A DNA stretch of 64,000 nt, taken from contig DVDT01000077.1 of NCBI GenBank assembly GCA_015296085.1, positions 1-64,000 on the forward strand, given 5' to 3'. This stretch comes from Trichormus sp. M33_DOE_039 (lineage in GTDB: Bacteria; Cyanobacteriota; Cyanobacteriia; Cyanobacteriales; Nostocaceae). Numbering within the stretch: the stretch's first letter is position 1; each line of letters begins with the position of its first letter. A program made the translations under genes and the position numbers. This document shows, in pieces, positions 7,381 through 15,904 of this stretch. The notes beneath the pieces were generated by a model. The model worked only from the letters and a program-made list of their open reading frames with translations. It did not search any database and was not told the origin of the DNA.

Positions 7381-8385
7381 ATGCCCACATCCACTTGGAA
7401 TCGTCATCACGTCCTGTCTTTAGCTGACTTCTCTGCTGCTGAATACGATACTGTTTTACGAACTGCTGCCAGTTTTCGGGAGGTATTGTCACGGCGGACG
7501 AAGAAAGTACCGGCTTTGCAAGGACAGGTGGTGGCGAATTTATTTTTTGAACCATCTACCCGCACTCGCAGTAGTTTTGAAATCGCTGCTAAACGCTTGA
7601 GTGCAGATACTCTCAACTTTGCCGCTTCTACTTCTTCCATGACCAAAGGCGAGACAATTCTCGATACTGCGAAAACTTATTTGGCGATGGGAACTGATAT
7701 TATGGTGATTCGCCATAAAGAGGCCGGAGTACCAAATGCGATCGCTGATGAAATGGATCGTTTAGGCGTGAAAGTTAGTGTCCTCAATGCTGGTGATGGA
7801 CAACATGAACATCCTTCCCAAGCACTATTAGATTTATTCACAATTTGTAGTCTGATTGACTCAGAAAACCCCCGATTAGAACTATTACAGGATAAAAAGA
7901 TCGCCATTGTCGGGGATATCCTTCATTCTCGTGTTGCCCGTTCCAATATTTGGAGTTTAATTGCCAGTGGCGCGGAAGTACATCTAGCAGCACCACCAAC
8001 TTTATTACCTAAATTTTTTGCTGAATATATCTATGCAGAAGGCACAGATGTACCTCCAGGTAAACTATTTATTCATTGGCAATTAGAACCAGCTTTAGAA
8101 AATGCTGATTTTGTGATGACGTTGCGTTTACAAAAAGAACGCATGACAGCACATTTATTGCCGAGTTTACGAGAATATCATCAGTTATTCGGGATTACGC
8201 GCGGCAAATTGCAACTTTGTCAGCCTCATGTGAAAGTATTGCATCCAGGGCCAGTCAATCGTGGTGTGGAAATCAGTTCTGATTTAATGGATGACCCCGA
8301 ATTTAGTTTGATTCAGTCACAGGTGACAAGCGGTGTAGCTGTGCGGATGGCGTTGTTGTATTTGTTGGGTAGTGGGAAAACTTGA
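7381..8385 (+). CDS. pyrB: Aspartate carbamoyltransferase catalytic subunit
   Basis: 334-residue catalytic chain that joins carbamoyl phosphate and L-aspartate, the first committed step of pyrimidine synthesis. The carbamoyl-phosphate loop [13 protein letters not shown] lies at residues 55-67, [11 protein letters not shown] follows, then [11 protein letters not shown] at 144-154, [11 protein letters not shown], and [11 protein letters not shown] at 287-297. No regulatory chain (pyrI) is adjacent. The ATG follows a heptamer repeat without a Shine-Dalgarno sequence. Codon 1 is still the best start, because the family homology ([10 protein letters not shown]) begins a few residues later and no upstream in-frame start is attractive. 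Translation may rely on an unstructured, CA-rich leader. Confidence 0.95.
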   Translation: MPTSTWNRHHVLSLADFSAAEYDTVLRTAASFREVLSRRTKKVPALQGQVVANLFFEPSTRTRSSFEIAAKRLSADTLNFAASTSSMTKGETILDTAKTYLAMGTDIMVIRHKEAGVPNAIADEMDRLGVKVSVLNAGDGQHEHPSQALLDLFTICSLIDSENPRLELLQDKKIAIVGDILHSRVARSNIWSLIASGAEVHLAAPPTLLPKFFAEYIYAEGTDVPPGKLFIHWQLEPALENADFVMTLRLQKERMTAHLLPSLREYHQLFGITRGKLQLCQPHVKVLHPGPVNRGVEISSDLMDDPEFSLIQSQVTSGVAVRMALLYLLGSGKT

Positions 8386-8414
8386 GGGATTAGGGATTGG
8401 GGACTGGGGATTGG
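8385..8414. repeat. Heptamer repeat (GGGGATT/GGGGACT)
   Basis: Four imperfect 7-bp units of the GGGATTG/GGGACTG family follow the pyrB stop. They are complementary in type to the array in front of pyrB, so the gene is bracketed by inverted versions of the same repeat. Confidence 0.75.
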
Positions 8415-8454
8415 ACATAGCTAATGTTTTTCTACACCCCCTGTCTTCTCCTAA

Positions 8455-8952
8455 TCAATCATCAGCAGATTGCTTACTGCTCCAAAAAAGTTGCAGTGCT
8501 GACTCATCAACCATGTAAGCTGACTCGCTATCCATAATCACCCGCTTACCAAGCCGAGGAAAAACGCCAACATCTAAGCGTCCTGCTTCTCCACCTATCA
8601 GGTATACAAGGTCTTCATGAAATGGATTACGAAGATGATGGGGTTTTTGGGGTAGTCCAAATCCCATGAAGTCTCCTGCTTCAACTTCGTATTCCTGATC
8701 TCCAATTTCCGCAATTCCTTGACCTGACAAAATATAAACCCATTCTTCTTCATTTTGGTGAGCATGATAAATGAAAGATTCCTTGCCCGGTGGTACACGA
8801 GCAATTGTCACACCAATGCGTTTAAGACCGACAGCACGCCCAAGGAATCGTAAATAAATTTCCGAATTGGGATTGAGAGGATGATGAAATTCAAACGCAT
8901 CCATTGAATTAATGTCTGATGCTTTCAGCAGAGAATGTTGCTCATGAGTCAT
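8455..8952 (-). CDS. Cupin-domain protein
   Basis: 165-residue single-domain cupin. The first metal motif is seen as YHAHQNEEEWVYILSGQG (H63, H65 and a Glu around 68-70) and the second as GDFMGFGLPQKPHHLRN (H105/H106). The flanking strands (GVTIARVPPG, AEIGDQEYEVEAGD) fit the conserved-barrel pattern. The substrate is unknown; such small cupins are often annotated as sugar- or quercetinase-type proteins. The ATG is preceded by AGGAGGAAATCAAC, a strong ribosome-binding site. It ends the minus-strand run that starts with CIS genes, but a repeat separates it from them and no CIS role is implied. Confidence 0.85.
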   Translation of the reverse strand: MTHEQHSLLKASDINSMDAFEFHHPLNPNSEIYLRFLGRAVGLKRIGVTIARVPPGKESFIYHAHQNEEEWVYILSGQGIAEIGDQEYEVEAGDFMGFGLPQKPHHLRNPFHEDLVYLIGGEAGRLDVGVFPRLGKRVIMDSESAYMVDESALQLFWSSKQSADD

Positions 8953-8969
8953 GTTGATTTCCTCCTATA

Positions 8970-8999
8970 ATTCAACAGTCAACAGTCAACAATCATCAG
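8970..8999. repeat. Heptamer repeat (TCAACAG)
   Basis: About four TCAACAG/TCAACAA heptamers. The last codons and stop of the DUF6760 gene lie inside this repeat. Confidence 0.75.
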
Positions 9000-9180
9000 C
9001 TTTGATTTTACCGATTTCTCCCACCCAACGACGGCGATCGCGATGTTCTAAACTGAGAATATCCGCTAAACTCCAGTGAAAATGATACGCAATACAGGCT
9101 ACCTCCTCATCTAGCAGTTCTGAGGGGTAGCCAACTATTCCCCCGCTAAGGCTAACTCCACTTGAAACTGACTCTGACAT
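8986..9180 (-). CDS. DUF6760-type small CIS protein
   Basis: A 64-residue frame containing GGIVGYPSELLDEEVACIAYHFHWSLADILSLEHRDRRRWVGEI, cut here as GGIVGYP, EEVACIAYHFHW and LEHRDRRRWV. This is the pattern of the short DUF6760 proteins that accompany cyanobacterial contractile injection systems. Its ATG (9178-9180) is inside the upstream chaperone gene, overlapping it by 46 bp in the -1 frame, and the recognised family sequence begins just where the upstream frame stops. It may be translated independently or as a frameshifted extension of the chaperone. Role inferred: tail/tube assembly. A GTG at 9187-9189 is an alternative start. Confidence 0.75.
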   Translation of the reverse strand: MSESVSSGVSLSGGIVGYPSELLDEEVACIAYHFHWSLADILSLEHRDRRRWVGEIGKIKADDC

Positions 9181-9512
9181 TGGGGACACTGCACAGGAAT
9201 ATAAACATCACCTTGTTGATTAATGCGATTATAAAACTCTCTTAAATAAGCCAAGTCTTTAGAAAAAAGATTCTCTAATAAATCAGGAGTTATTTCCGTC
9301 AAACTGCCCAACTTGGTGATGACTCTTGATAACATCACAATCACCCCATACCCAGAATTATCTTGAGCCACGCGGTTTTTCTGTACCATAATTTCATCTT
9401 TAGCAGTAGCCAGACGCATTACACCGTCACGATGTAAATTCCCTTCTAGGTCTAACAAGCCTCTAGGTAAAACAAATGCAAATTCTGTGCAGAAAATACC
9501 TTCATTATTCAT
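9135..9512 (-). CDS. Phage tail assembly chaperone-like protein (PF10109 type), CIS
   Basis: 126-residue protein of the gpE/gp41 tail-assembly type: FAFVLPRGLLDLEGNLHRDGVMRLATAKDEI, VMLSRVITKLGSLTEITPDLLENLFSKDLAYL, seen here in pieces as LEGNLHRDGVMRLATAKDEI and LSRVITKLGSLTEI. It is paralogous to the next gene (LDEDGNLHRTGVMRLSRAIDEI, LSRVIIRLGALDEVTP). It differs by a C-terminal CPQCQSQF pair of cysteines that could bind metal. ATG 9510-9512 is chosen over an upstream TTG. Near the stop the message reads GCG GGG GAA TAG, and the -1 frame there enters DUF6760. Predicted to help load tube subunits during injection-system assembly. Confidence 0.8.
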   Translation of the reverse strand: MNNEGIFCTEFAFVLPRGLLDLEGNLHRDGVMRLATAKDEIMVQKNRVAQDNSGYGVIVMLSRVITKLGSLTEITPDLLENLFSKDLAYLREFYNRINQQGDVYIPVQCPQCQSQFQVELALAGE

Positions 9513-9568
9513 ATATATAACCAATAAAATTTTAGGTAAAAACTGATTATTTTAATCCAGTTTCTCGC

Positions 9569-9871
9569 CTAAGATTCTTCCTCTTTTAATTCATTAATTT
9601 GGCGATAAAATTGTTGTAAATAACTTAAATCGCAGGCAAAAAAATTTTCCACTACCGCAGGTGTTACTTCATCTAATGCGCCTAAGCGAATGATTACGCG
9701 AGATAAAATAATCACCGTTGCATAAGCAGGATTGGTTTTTACACGAGGATCACGTAATGGCACAATTTCATCAATTGCTCTAGATAAACGCATTACTCCT
9801 GTGCGGTGTAAATTACCATCTTCGTCAAGATAGCCTTTAGGTAAAGTAAATTCAAACTCAGTTTGTAACAT
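9569..9871 (-). CDS. Phage tail assembly chaperone-like protein, CIS paralogue 2
   Basis: 100-residue protein. It shares the core of its downstream neighbour: EFEFTLPKGYLDEDGNLHRT, GVMRLSRAIDEIVPL, VIILSRVIIRLGALDEVTP and LSYLQQFYRQINELKEEE. It lacks the CxxC tail. Known members of this family (Mu gp41-like) are tail-assembly chaperones, so the pair probably arose by duplication within the CIS operon. ATG 9869-9871 is preferred to the TTG just before it; only a weak ribosome-binding site is visible. It lies 157 bp downstream of the tube gene at 10029. Confidence 0.8.
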   Translation of the reverse strand: MLQTEFEFTLPKGYLDEDGNLHRTGVMRLSRAIDEIVPLRDPRVKTNPAYATVIILSRVIIRLGALDEVTPAVVENFFACDLSYLQQFYRQINELKEEES

Positions 9872-10028
9872 CAATCAAACTCATGCTTTATTAATTCATA
9901 GCACGATATTAGCAGTTTATTTTATACTAAATATGCGAGAGCGCATCTGAACATACTTTAAAAAAGTTAATATATATATTTTTTAGATATTGTTTGAAAA
10001 GTGATTTGTTAACAAATAGCTAGCTCTA

Positions 10029-10520
10029 TTAAGCTACTGCAACCCGTTTTAATTCTTCAACTACCATTTCTATCTCTTCAATTTGATGTTCGCTACCATC
10101 CGCTTTCACATCAGAAATTGTATAACTACTCGGCCAAGCATTTTTAAATTCTAATCTAAACTTTTCCTCCGCAGCTTGGTTGTAAATTACTAAAGAACCA
10201 TCACGCCTTTCATCACCCCACTTACCTTCTTTAACAGATGCGAGCCAATTCCACATGGTCATAGAAATAGTTAAACCACGGCGTAAAACAATATTGGAAT
10301 AGGTGATACTCCCAGGTATTTTACTGCGAACAATACGCCCATTAGCATTACCAGTTTTCCCCCAAGTTAGAGGTGTAACTTCAGAAATTTCTATCACTTC
10401 TTGAGTAGTTTTAAATCCTTGACATTCCATAAAGTAGCCATCAATTGGTTCTTGGCTACCAGTCAGTTTCAGTTCTAAATAAAAGCGGCTATTAGTGAGA
10501 ATTTCTGGAAATTCTGCCAT
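10029..10520 (-). CDS. CIS tube protein (T4 gp19-like), paralogue C
   Basis: 163-residue inner-tube subunit of a contractile injection system. It has the gp19-like layout: FYLELKLTGSQEPIDGYFMECQGF, then GRIVRSKIPGSITYSNIVLRRGLT, MTMWNWLASV, LVIYNQ and FRLEFKNAWPSSYTISDVKADGSE, followed by an ELKR tail; these are quoted as short fragments of the protein. The FKNAWPS-Y-ISD segment closely matches ELKEAWPSEYKIGD in the tube gene at 11200, showing common ancestry. An AAAGG box precedes the ATG. Tube subunits stack as hexameric rings inside the sheath. Confidence 0.87.
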   Translation of the reverse strand: MAEFPEILTNSRFYLELKLTGSQEPIDGYFMECQGFKTTQEVIEISEVTPLTWGKTGNANGRIVRSKIPGSITYSNIVLRRGLTISMTMWNWLASVKEGKWGDERRDGSLVIYNQAAEEKFRLEFKNAWPSSYTISDVKADGSEHQIEEIEMVVEELKRVAVA

Positions 10521-10603
10521 GATTAATTACCTTTAGTTCTTTCATAGTAAGGATTTCAGTCCTCAAAGAAGAGAGGACTAAAGTCCTTACTACGAACTTA
10601 TAT

Positions 10604-11068
10604 TTACTTTTTGCGTTCAAAATAGGTAAAGCCTATCGTGACTGTTTCTGTCAGTAAATCACCAGAACCTGCTGAAAAATCACTCGTGGCGTAACTAGTG
10701 GGAAATACATCAGTGAATTCGTACTGTACTTTTTCTTCCGCACCGTCATAAATAGAAAGTTTGCCTAATTTACGATTAGTACGCCCCTCGGATTTACCTC
10801 CTGAAAGTGCTTCAGCGTGACATTTGTTATACCAATCAAGCAATTGTTTAGAGTCAGCAGTGGCGACACATTCGAGAGTAATTTCTGAACATTCTACGCC
10901 CCCAATTGTAGCTTGTGTTTGAGTTTTACCAGATTTAGTGACACCAATAGGTGCATCCCCACCTGCTACTGTCATTTTCATTTGCATCCCACTAATTTTT
11001 TGAATCAAAATTTCAGTGAGTCCATCAGCTTCCCAGTAAAACTTGGCATTAGAAATAAACTCTGGCAT
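10604..11068 (-). CDS. CIS tube protein (T4 gp19-like), paralogue B
   Basis: 154-residue tube protein. FISNAKFYWEADGLTEILIQKISGM, MTVAGGDAPIGVTKSGKTQ, LLDWYNKCHAEA, KLSIYDGAEEKVQYEF and VFPTSYATSDFS follow the same order as the two flanking paralogues, but identity is lower. In known eCIS operons one tube type forms the body of the tube and others make special rings near the baseplate, so this may be a baseplate-proximal version. ATG follows GGAG. It is separated from the neighbours by gaps of 83 and 131 bp rather than tightly coupled. Confidence 0.87.
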   Translation of the reverse strand: MPEFISNAKFYWEADGLTEILIQKISGMQMKMTVAGGDAPIGVTKSGKTQTQATIGGVECSEITLECVATADSKQLLDWYNKCHAEALSGGKSEGRTNRKLGKLSIYDGAEEKVQYEFTDVFPTSYATSDFSAGSGDLLTETVTIGFTYFERKK

Positions 11069-11199
11069 AAATTACATCTCCAAAAATGAGGTGACAGTGA
11101 AGAACAAACAAGAGTATTGCTGTCATGTTTTGCTAGTGCGTATTTGCGCTAGTTACGAGCTTGGATAAATTAGCTAAATTTCAGAACATCTAAATCTAT

Positions 11200-11685
11200 T
11201 TATTTTGTTCGGTTAATGTTTTCACAGGTTAATGTGTAAGTTTCTTCGATATAGTCATTACCGTTTACATCTAAATCACCGATTTTATATTCAGAAGGCC
11301 AAGCTTCTTTTAATTCCCAACGTAATACTTCATTGCCATCAGTATCATAGGCGGTAATAGAGCCTGTTTTTTTGCTTTCTAACCATTTTCCTTCACCCTT
11401 TTCAGCTTTGGGCATACACTTTTTAAACCACTCATACATTTTTTTGCTGGTGCTATCACTATCACCACTCATCAGGGTTGTGACTTCGATTGTGAATAGC
11501 CCTTCAAAACCAGCCGAGTTGATTTGTCGAATAGTCTTGCCACCTTTAGTAGACATTAAAGGTTTATCTTGACCTTTGACTTTAGCTTCAAATTTGACAC
11601 CACCAACTTTGGTAAAAGCCATGTCGGTCATGCTATCAATTTCAAAGTAAAAGTTACTGGCGGCAATTGGTTTTAATTCAGGCAT
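11200..11685 (-). CDS. CIS tube protein (T4 gp19-like), paralogue A
   Basis: 161-residue tube protein: NFYFEIDSMTDMAFTKVGGV, PLMSTKGGKTIRQINSAGF, YEWFKKCMPKAEKGEGKW, GSITAYDTDGNEVLRWELK and EAWPSEYKIGDLDVNGND. It lies directly downstream of the sheath gene, the usual position of the major tube subunit in eCIS operons, so it is the best candidate for the main inner tube. AGGAG precedes the ATG by 7 nt. The three tube genes form a tandem family. Confidence 0.9.
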   Translation of the reverse strand: MPELKPIAASNFYFEIDSMTDMAFTKVGGVKFEAKVKGQDKPLMSTKGGKTIRQINSAGFEGLFTIEVTTLMSGDSDSTSKKMYEWFKKCMPKAEKGEGKWLESKKTGSITAYDTDGNEVLRWELKEAWPSEYKIGDLDVNGNDYIEETYTLTCENINRTK

Positions 11686-11833
11686 ATTGACAACTCCTTA
11701 AATTAGCAACAGTATTTGTTTTTGTAGGGTTTTTATTAGTATTTGGTAAGGTGCGTTAGCCTGCGGCATAACACACCCTACAAATTATCAATTCTTCAAA
11801 ATTCATTAATAAATTCAAACTGAGAAAACCTCT

Positions 11834-11868
11834 TAATTTTGAATTTTGAATTTTGAATTTTGAATTGA
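11834..11868. repeat. Heptamer repeat TTTTGAA
   Basis: Four to five contiguous TTTTGAA units just downstream of the sheath stop codon. The same unit in reverse complement occurs at 58400. Confidence 0.85.
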
Positions 11869-11870
11869 GA

Positions 11871-13541
11871 TTACTGGTTAGGAGACCACTGACTAAAGCG
11901 GAAGATGACAAACTCCGCCGGACGCACAGGACAGACACCAACTTCGATGTACAAACGTCCTAACATCATGGTTTCGTGGGTGTTGATACTAGAGTCACAT
12001 TTGACATAAAAAGCTTCCGCAGCTGTCGCACCAAATAAAGCACCTTCGCGCCAGAGTCTTTCTAAGAAGTTGCTGACGGTACGAGTAACACGCGCCCATA
12101 GGTCTTGGTCATTGGGTTCAAATACTACCCATTGTGTACCCAATTCTACGGACTTCTCAATGTAGCTCATCAAGCGGCGGACGCTAATGTAACGCCATTG
12201 CACGTTATCGGGTTCTACCAAAGTCCGCGCCCCCCAAATGCGAATACCTCGGTTGGGGAAGGTACGGATACAATTGATCCCTAAGGGGTTGAGTAATTCT
12301 TGTTCGCGCAGGTTGGTTTCGTAGGCTAAACCAATTACACCTCTAGGTGTATCGTTGGCTGGTGCTTTATATACGCCGCGTGTTTCATCGGTGCGACACC
12401 AAACCCCTAACATATGACCGCCTGGGGGAATGAGAATTGGTCTACCACCATTGCGGGGGTTGGGGACTTTAATCCAAGGATAGTAGAGAGCGGCAAATTG
12501 CGATCGCCTGTTGAATGCACTCAACCACTGAGCAACGTGCTGGGGTTTCACTTGGGTCGGAGGTACTGCTGTACCGCCACCTTTGCAGGGGGGTGGGTCT
12601 AACACTACCATCCGGTTGGGGGCTGTGTTTTCGCACAGGCTGACCATTGTTTCCATAATCCCATGCACCTGATCTAGATCCAAGATGCCGCTTTGATAAA
12701 CGCGCATCAAATCAGGACAAGCAATCATGGTCACTTCGTCAATTTCAAAGATACCTTGCATCCCGGTGCGATCGTCGCGGACACCTTGCACATCACGGGG
12801 GAAGCGATCGGGTGTGGAGACGACAGGGGGCGGGCTGACTTCATAAGCACCATTCGCTGGACGACGAGATAGAGGTTGTCCGGGTGTTTGTAAGTCTACG
12901 GCAGTGACAAACTCTGACTGTTCTAGAGCTGTTACTACATAAGTACCTACTTCTGCTTGTACTTCGGGGTTCATTGAGAGGTGGTCGTACTCCTCTAGCA
13001 CTTCCCCGTTGCGGCTAATGATGACTTTAAAGAATTCACCTGTATTGAGAGGTGGTTCGGCGGCTGGGTCTGCTGGTGGAAGCGGTTCACTTTCGGTAAT
13101 AGCTACATTTAATCTTCCCCCATCATCGTCAGTATCATCAGTTTCTGCGGGTTTGAGAGCAAACTGTAACGAAGGACGATTTCCAGTGGTGCGAATCTTG
13201 AGAGCTGTTTCATCAGTCGATGGTGCTGGTGAACCTGGTAATTTCGTCCCGATGCTGACTACCCAACAACGTCCACCACCATTCAAGAACCAACCATTGA
13301 CGGCAAAAGGTAAATAAGCATCAAAATCTGTATAACCGTCAGAACCCTGTTTAGCAAAGTATTCGAGATACTCGTTCCACGATGTCACCAACATCGGTTT
13401 GAACAATTCGGCATCACCGCGTATATCTTCAGTAAAACCAATAAATCCAGCAATATTCGTACTCACACCCTCAATGGGACGGCTACCTCGATCTACTTCT
13501 TCAACGTAGACCCCAGGAGCAAAGTAATCTAATCTAGGCAT
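11871..13541 (-). CDS. CIS contractile sheath protein
   Basis: 556-residue phage tail sheath protein (Afp/Pvc-type). The N-terminal YFAPGVYVEEVDRGSRPIEGV and TNIAGFIGFTE are hallmark sheath motifs (the strand that links to the neighbouring subunit). The C-terminal domain holds IRIWGARTL, WRYISVRRLMSYIEKSV and the final AEFVIFRFSQW donor strand. A proline-rich insertion of about 100 residues in the middle (TDDDGGRLN, ESEPLPPADPAAEPPLN) is the surface domain that varies between systems. AGGAAG precedes the ATG. Contraction of this sheath drives the tube through a membrane. Known relatives in Anabaena sit on thylakoids; location here is inferred only. Confidence 0.94.
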   Translation of the reverse strand: MPRLDYFAPGVYVEEVDRGSRPIEGVSTNIAGFIGFTEDIRGDAELFKPMLVTSWNEYLEYFAKQGSDGYTDFDAYLPFAVNGWFLNGGGRCWVVSIGTKLPGSPAPSTDETALKIRTTGNRPSLQFALKPAETDDTDDDGGRLNVAITESEPLPPADPAAEPPLNTGEFFKVIISRNGEVLEEYDHLSMNPEVQAEVGTYVVTALEQSEFVTAVDLQTPGQPLSRRPANGAYEVSPPPVVSTPDRFPRDVQGVRDDRTGMQGIFEIDEVTMIACPDLMRVYQSGILDLDQVHGIMETMVSLCENTAPNRMVVLDPPPCKGGGTAVPPTQVKPQHVAQWLSAFNRRSQFAALYYPWIKVPNPRNGGRPILIPPGGHMLGVWCRTDETRGVYKAPANDTPRGVIGLAYETNLREQELLNPLGINCIRTFPNRGIRIWGARTLVEPDNVQWRYISVRRLMSYIEKSVELGTQWVVFEPNDQDLWARVTRTVSNFLERLWREGALFGATAAEAFYVKCDSSINTHETMMLGRLYIEVGVCPVRPAEFVIFRFSQWSPNQ

Positions 13542-13618
13542 CTTGGATTATCTTCCTGTGTTATCGAATAACAGTTCTTAGTCCAATTCTCAAAAATTCG
13601 CTGTTCTTAATGTTGAAT

Positions 13619-13699
13619 TTTGCGGAAAGTCTGTAGCTTGCTTCCCGCAGGGTGCGGAGGTTTCTTCCTAACAGAACTTTCCGAGACGAATTGTGAATT
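13619..13699. repeat. Palindromic repeat element, copy 1
   Basis: An 81-bp element related to 15905-15986. Shared blocks are TTTGCGGAAAGTCTGTAGCTT, GTGCGGAGGTTTC and TAACAGAACTTT, followed by AGACGAATT. Its ends pair: CGGAAAGT at 13623-13630 with ACTTTCCG at 13676-13683. It has no coding content and lies between the sheath and DUF4255 genes. Confidence 0.75.
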
Positions 13700-13726
13700 G
13701 GTTTTTAGTCCTCTCTAGCCGATTGC

Positions 13727-14248
13727 TCAGGTATTTTTGAGCAATACTTCTTCATCGTGATGATGAATTACAGGATCACTTTGCAGATTAAAAGGAATGG
13801 TTAACGTCACATACAAAGCTGGACGTAATGGCACACCTAAAGCACTCCACAAAGTTGCAGCATCAATGGGATTAATGGTACAAACGGTCATCGACAGTTC
13901 ACCGTGACCGCGCAATGCCGGGGCTAGCAACTCCTCTTGTAAACAGTGATGATGCAACAGTAATCTCAAAGCCTCTGACAACAAGCGTTGTTCTCCCAAA
14001 CTGGTGAAATCCCACGCACTCACTAAGAAAGACACATCAAACCACCGAGGCGGCGGTAGAAGTTTTATTCCCTCTGTAGTTAGTTGCTCTATGTAAACGT
14101 TTTCCTGAATGTTGTAACAATACAAATTCAACCTAGGGTTTACATTGTGGCTGATAGCAGGGTGGCTAAAATCAATTTGCTCTGTAGTGAGCAGAGAAAT
14201 ACCACCACCTAAAATTTCTGCTAAAGTCTGGGTAGCAGCTGGAATCAT
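13727..14248 (-). CDS. DUF4255 / Pvc16-like CIS protein (tube-terminator type)
   Basis: 173-residue protein of the DUF4255 (Pvc16_N) class. It has MIPAATQTLAEIL, VNPRLNLYCYNIQEN, RWFDVSFLVSAWDF, LGEQRLLSEALRLLLHH and PLRPALYVTLTIPF, a pattern of a short helical start, then alternating strands, with an L-EQ-LLS-AL helix. In the eCIS of Photorhabdus and Serratia the equivalent caps the tube. The ATG at 14246-14248 is chosen because the family starts with the IP-A-TQTL helix; a TTG 12 codons earlier is the alternative, and neither has a strong ribosome-binding site. Transcribed towards the sheath gene. A second DUF4255 gene lies at 16844 on the other strand. Confidence 0.8.
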   Translation of the reverse strand: MIPAATQTLAEILGGGISLLTTEQIDFSHPAISHNVNPRLNLYCYNIQENVYIEQLTTEGIKLLPPPRWFDVSFLVSAWDFTSLGEQRLLSEALRLLLHHHCLQEELLAPALRGHGELSMTVCTINPIDAATLWSALGVPLRPALYVTLTIPFNLQSDPVIHHHDEEVLLKNT

Positions 14249-14702
14249 AAAACACAACAGCAAGGTTTCTGAAAATGACCCCAAATACTACCAATCACTG
14301 TAATTGATGTATTTTATATCACCAAAATAAATGTGCGGTGGTTGGGGTGTACTTACCAGAGCGTCTGATGTAGACAGCACAAAATTGTTACTTTGTGTGC
14401 TACACGTAAGGGAATTTAAGTGCTTGCAGCACGAAGCAGACCTTAAATTGAGGCTTTTTAGTTGATTTACAGTTTTTGGACTAAATGTTTATAGCTTAGA
14501 GATCCATCCCGTTAGAGGTTATTAGACTTTGGTCGAGATTCTAAATAATTGTTTTAAATTGGAAAAATTTCATACCTGTGGAGTAAGCTAATTCTGTCCG
14601 TAGTTATACAGTAAGTAAGCACCATTTATACTACAGGCAGATAATATCTGCAATTTAGTAAAGTCTGCAATGCCTCTTGCTATTCAAGTATACGGGAGAT
14701 GA
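14249..14702. promoter_or_regulatory. Divergent intergenic region of CIS locus with inverted repeats
   Basis: A 454-bp gap between DUF4255 (minus) and the histidine kinase (plus), so promoters for both directions must lie here. Two dyads are visible: AGCACAAA (14376-14383) with TTTGTGTGCT (14392-14401), and GTGCTTGCAGCAC at 14420-14432. Either could be a regulator binding site. No gene is seen. Confidence 0.45.
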
Positions 14703-15860
14703 ATGATGAAGGTTGCAACTCAAAATTCTACTGTTCCGATACCTCTACCTTCGTCCATGCACAATCTACCAAATAATTTATCGAAAGTTGATGTTAACAA
14801 AATTTGCCAGCTGATTATGGGGCAGTTAGCAAATCTACTACCAACTGTGATTGTATGGACTTTGTATCAAAATCTGGATACAGGTAAACGCGAATTTATC
14901 GCGCATCCTGTGCCTGTGACAGCATCTAGTCATGGCAGTAGCCTGACATCTAGCCAGTCTAGAATCATCTCATCTTTATTACAAGAAGAATGGTTATTAA
15001 ATGATTTATCTCTTCTTAATATAACTCAACTAGATTTAGTAAATGGATATCAAATTTATGTTTGCTGCGTAGGTGAAGAGAAGGCGATCGCTGCTGAATA
15101 TATCTTAATCTGTACTGAAGAATCACTCACAGCCCAACAGCAACAATTGTTTTTAAACAACGCTCAGATTTTGAGCCAATATTTATTCATGTATCGGGAG
15201 CGATCGCAACACTTGGCGCAAATTAATAATTTATCTCAAGCTTGTGGCAAAGTTGAACATCAATTACGTAATCCTTTAGCATTAATTAATCTTTATGCGG
15301 AAAACCTACGTTTAGCTTTACCAGACGAATCTTTACAATCACAAGCCTTATTAATTCGTCAAACAGTTGATGAATTGAGTGCTAAATTAACAGATTTACT
15401 ATATTTCGGTCAACGCGCAAAACTACATATTCAATTACAAAATTTACAAACAATTATTTCTGAATGTATCAAAGCTTTAGAACCTGGAATCAAAGAAAAA
15501 AATATTACTATATTGTATCCAGAAAATCCTGTGAATATTAAAGTTGATCACTGGCAAATTAAACAAGTATTTGATAACTTATTGAGCAATGCAATTTATT
15601 TTAGTCCCTGTGGGGGTACAGTTACCTGTAATTGGCATATTTATGGACAAGAAATATTAGTAGAAATTTGCGATCGCGGTTCGGGAATTTCCGAAACAGA
15701 TTTGAAATTAATTTTTAAACCCTATTATTCCCGTCGAGTCGGCGGTACAGGACTAGGACTAGCGATCGCACAAAAAATTATCCGTGATCACCAAGGCAAC
15801 CTTTGGGCAGAAAACCTGCCTGAAGGCGGCGCGCAATTCTCTTTTACATTGCCGAGATAG
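14703..15860 (+). CDS. Sensor histidine kinase in CIS locus
   Basis: 385-residue soluble kinase with no membrane segment seen. The N-terminal half (about 1-165) resembles a degenerate GAF sensor (LANLLPTVIVWTLYQ, GYQIYVCCVGEEKAIAAEYI). The HisKA H-box is GKVEHQLRNPLALI with H186. The ATPase has the N-box FDNLLSNAIYF, CDRGSGIS and GGTGLGLAIAQKI. GGGAG sits 4-5 nt before ATG 14703; the next codon is also ATG. It is followed after 147 bp by a response regulator, and both are surrounded by CIS genes, so it probably controls injection-system expression or firing. That role is inference from position. Confidence 0.88.
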   Translation: MMKVATQNSTVPIPLPSSMHNLPNNLSKVDVNKICQLIMGQLANLLPTVIVWTLYQNLDTGKREFIAHPVPVTASSHGSSLTSSQSRIISSLLQEEWLLNDLSLLNITQLDLVNGYQIYVCCVGEEKAIAAEYILICTEESLTAQQQQLFLNNAQILSQYLFMYRERSQHLAQINNLSQACGKVEHQLRNPLALINLYAENLRLALPDESLQSQALLIRQTVDELSAKLTDLLYFGQRAKLHIQLQNLQTIISECIKALEPGIKEKNITILYPENPVNIKVDHWQIKQVFDNLLSNAIYFSPCGGTVTCNWHIYGQEILVEICDRGSGISETDLKLIFKPYYSRRVGGTGLGLAIAQKIIRDHQGNLWAENLPEGGAQFSFTLPR

Positions 15861-15904
15861 GGCATTGGGCATTGAATAAAATCTCTTTTAATCCTATGTA
15901 CTTC

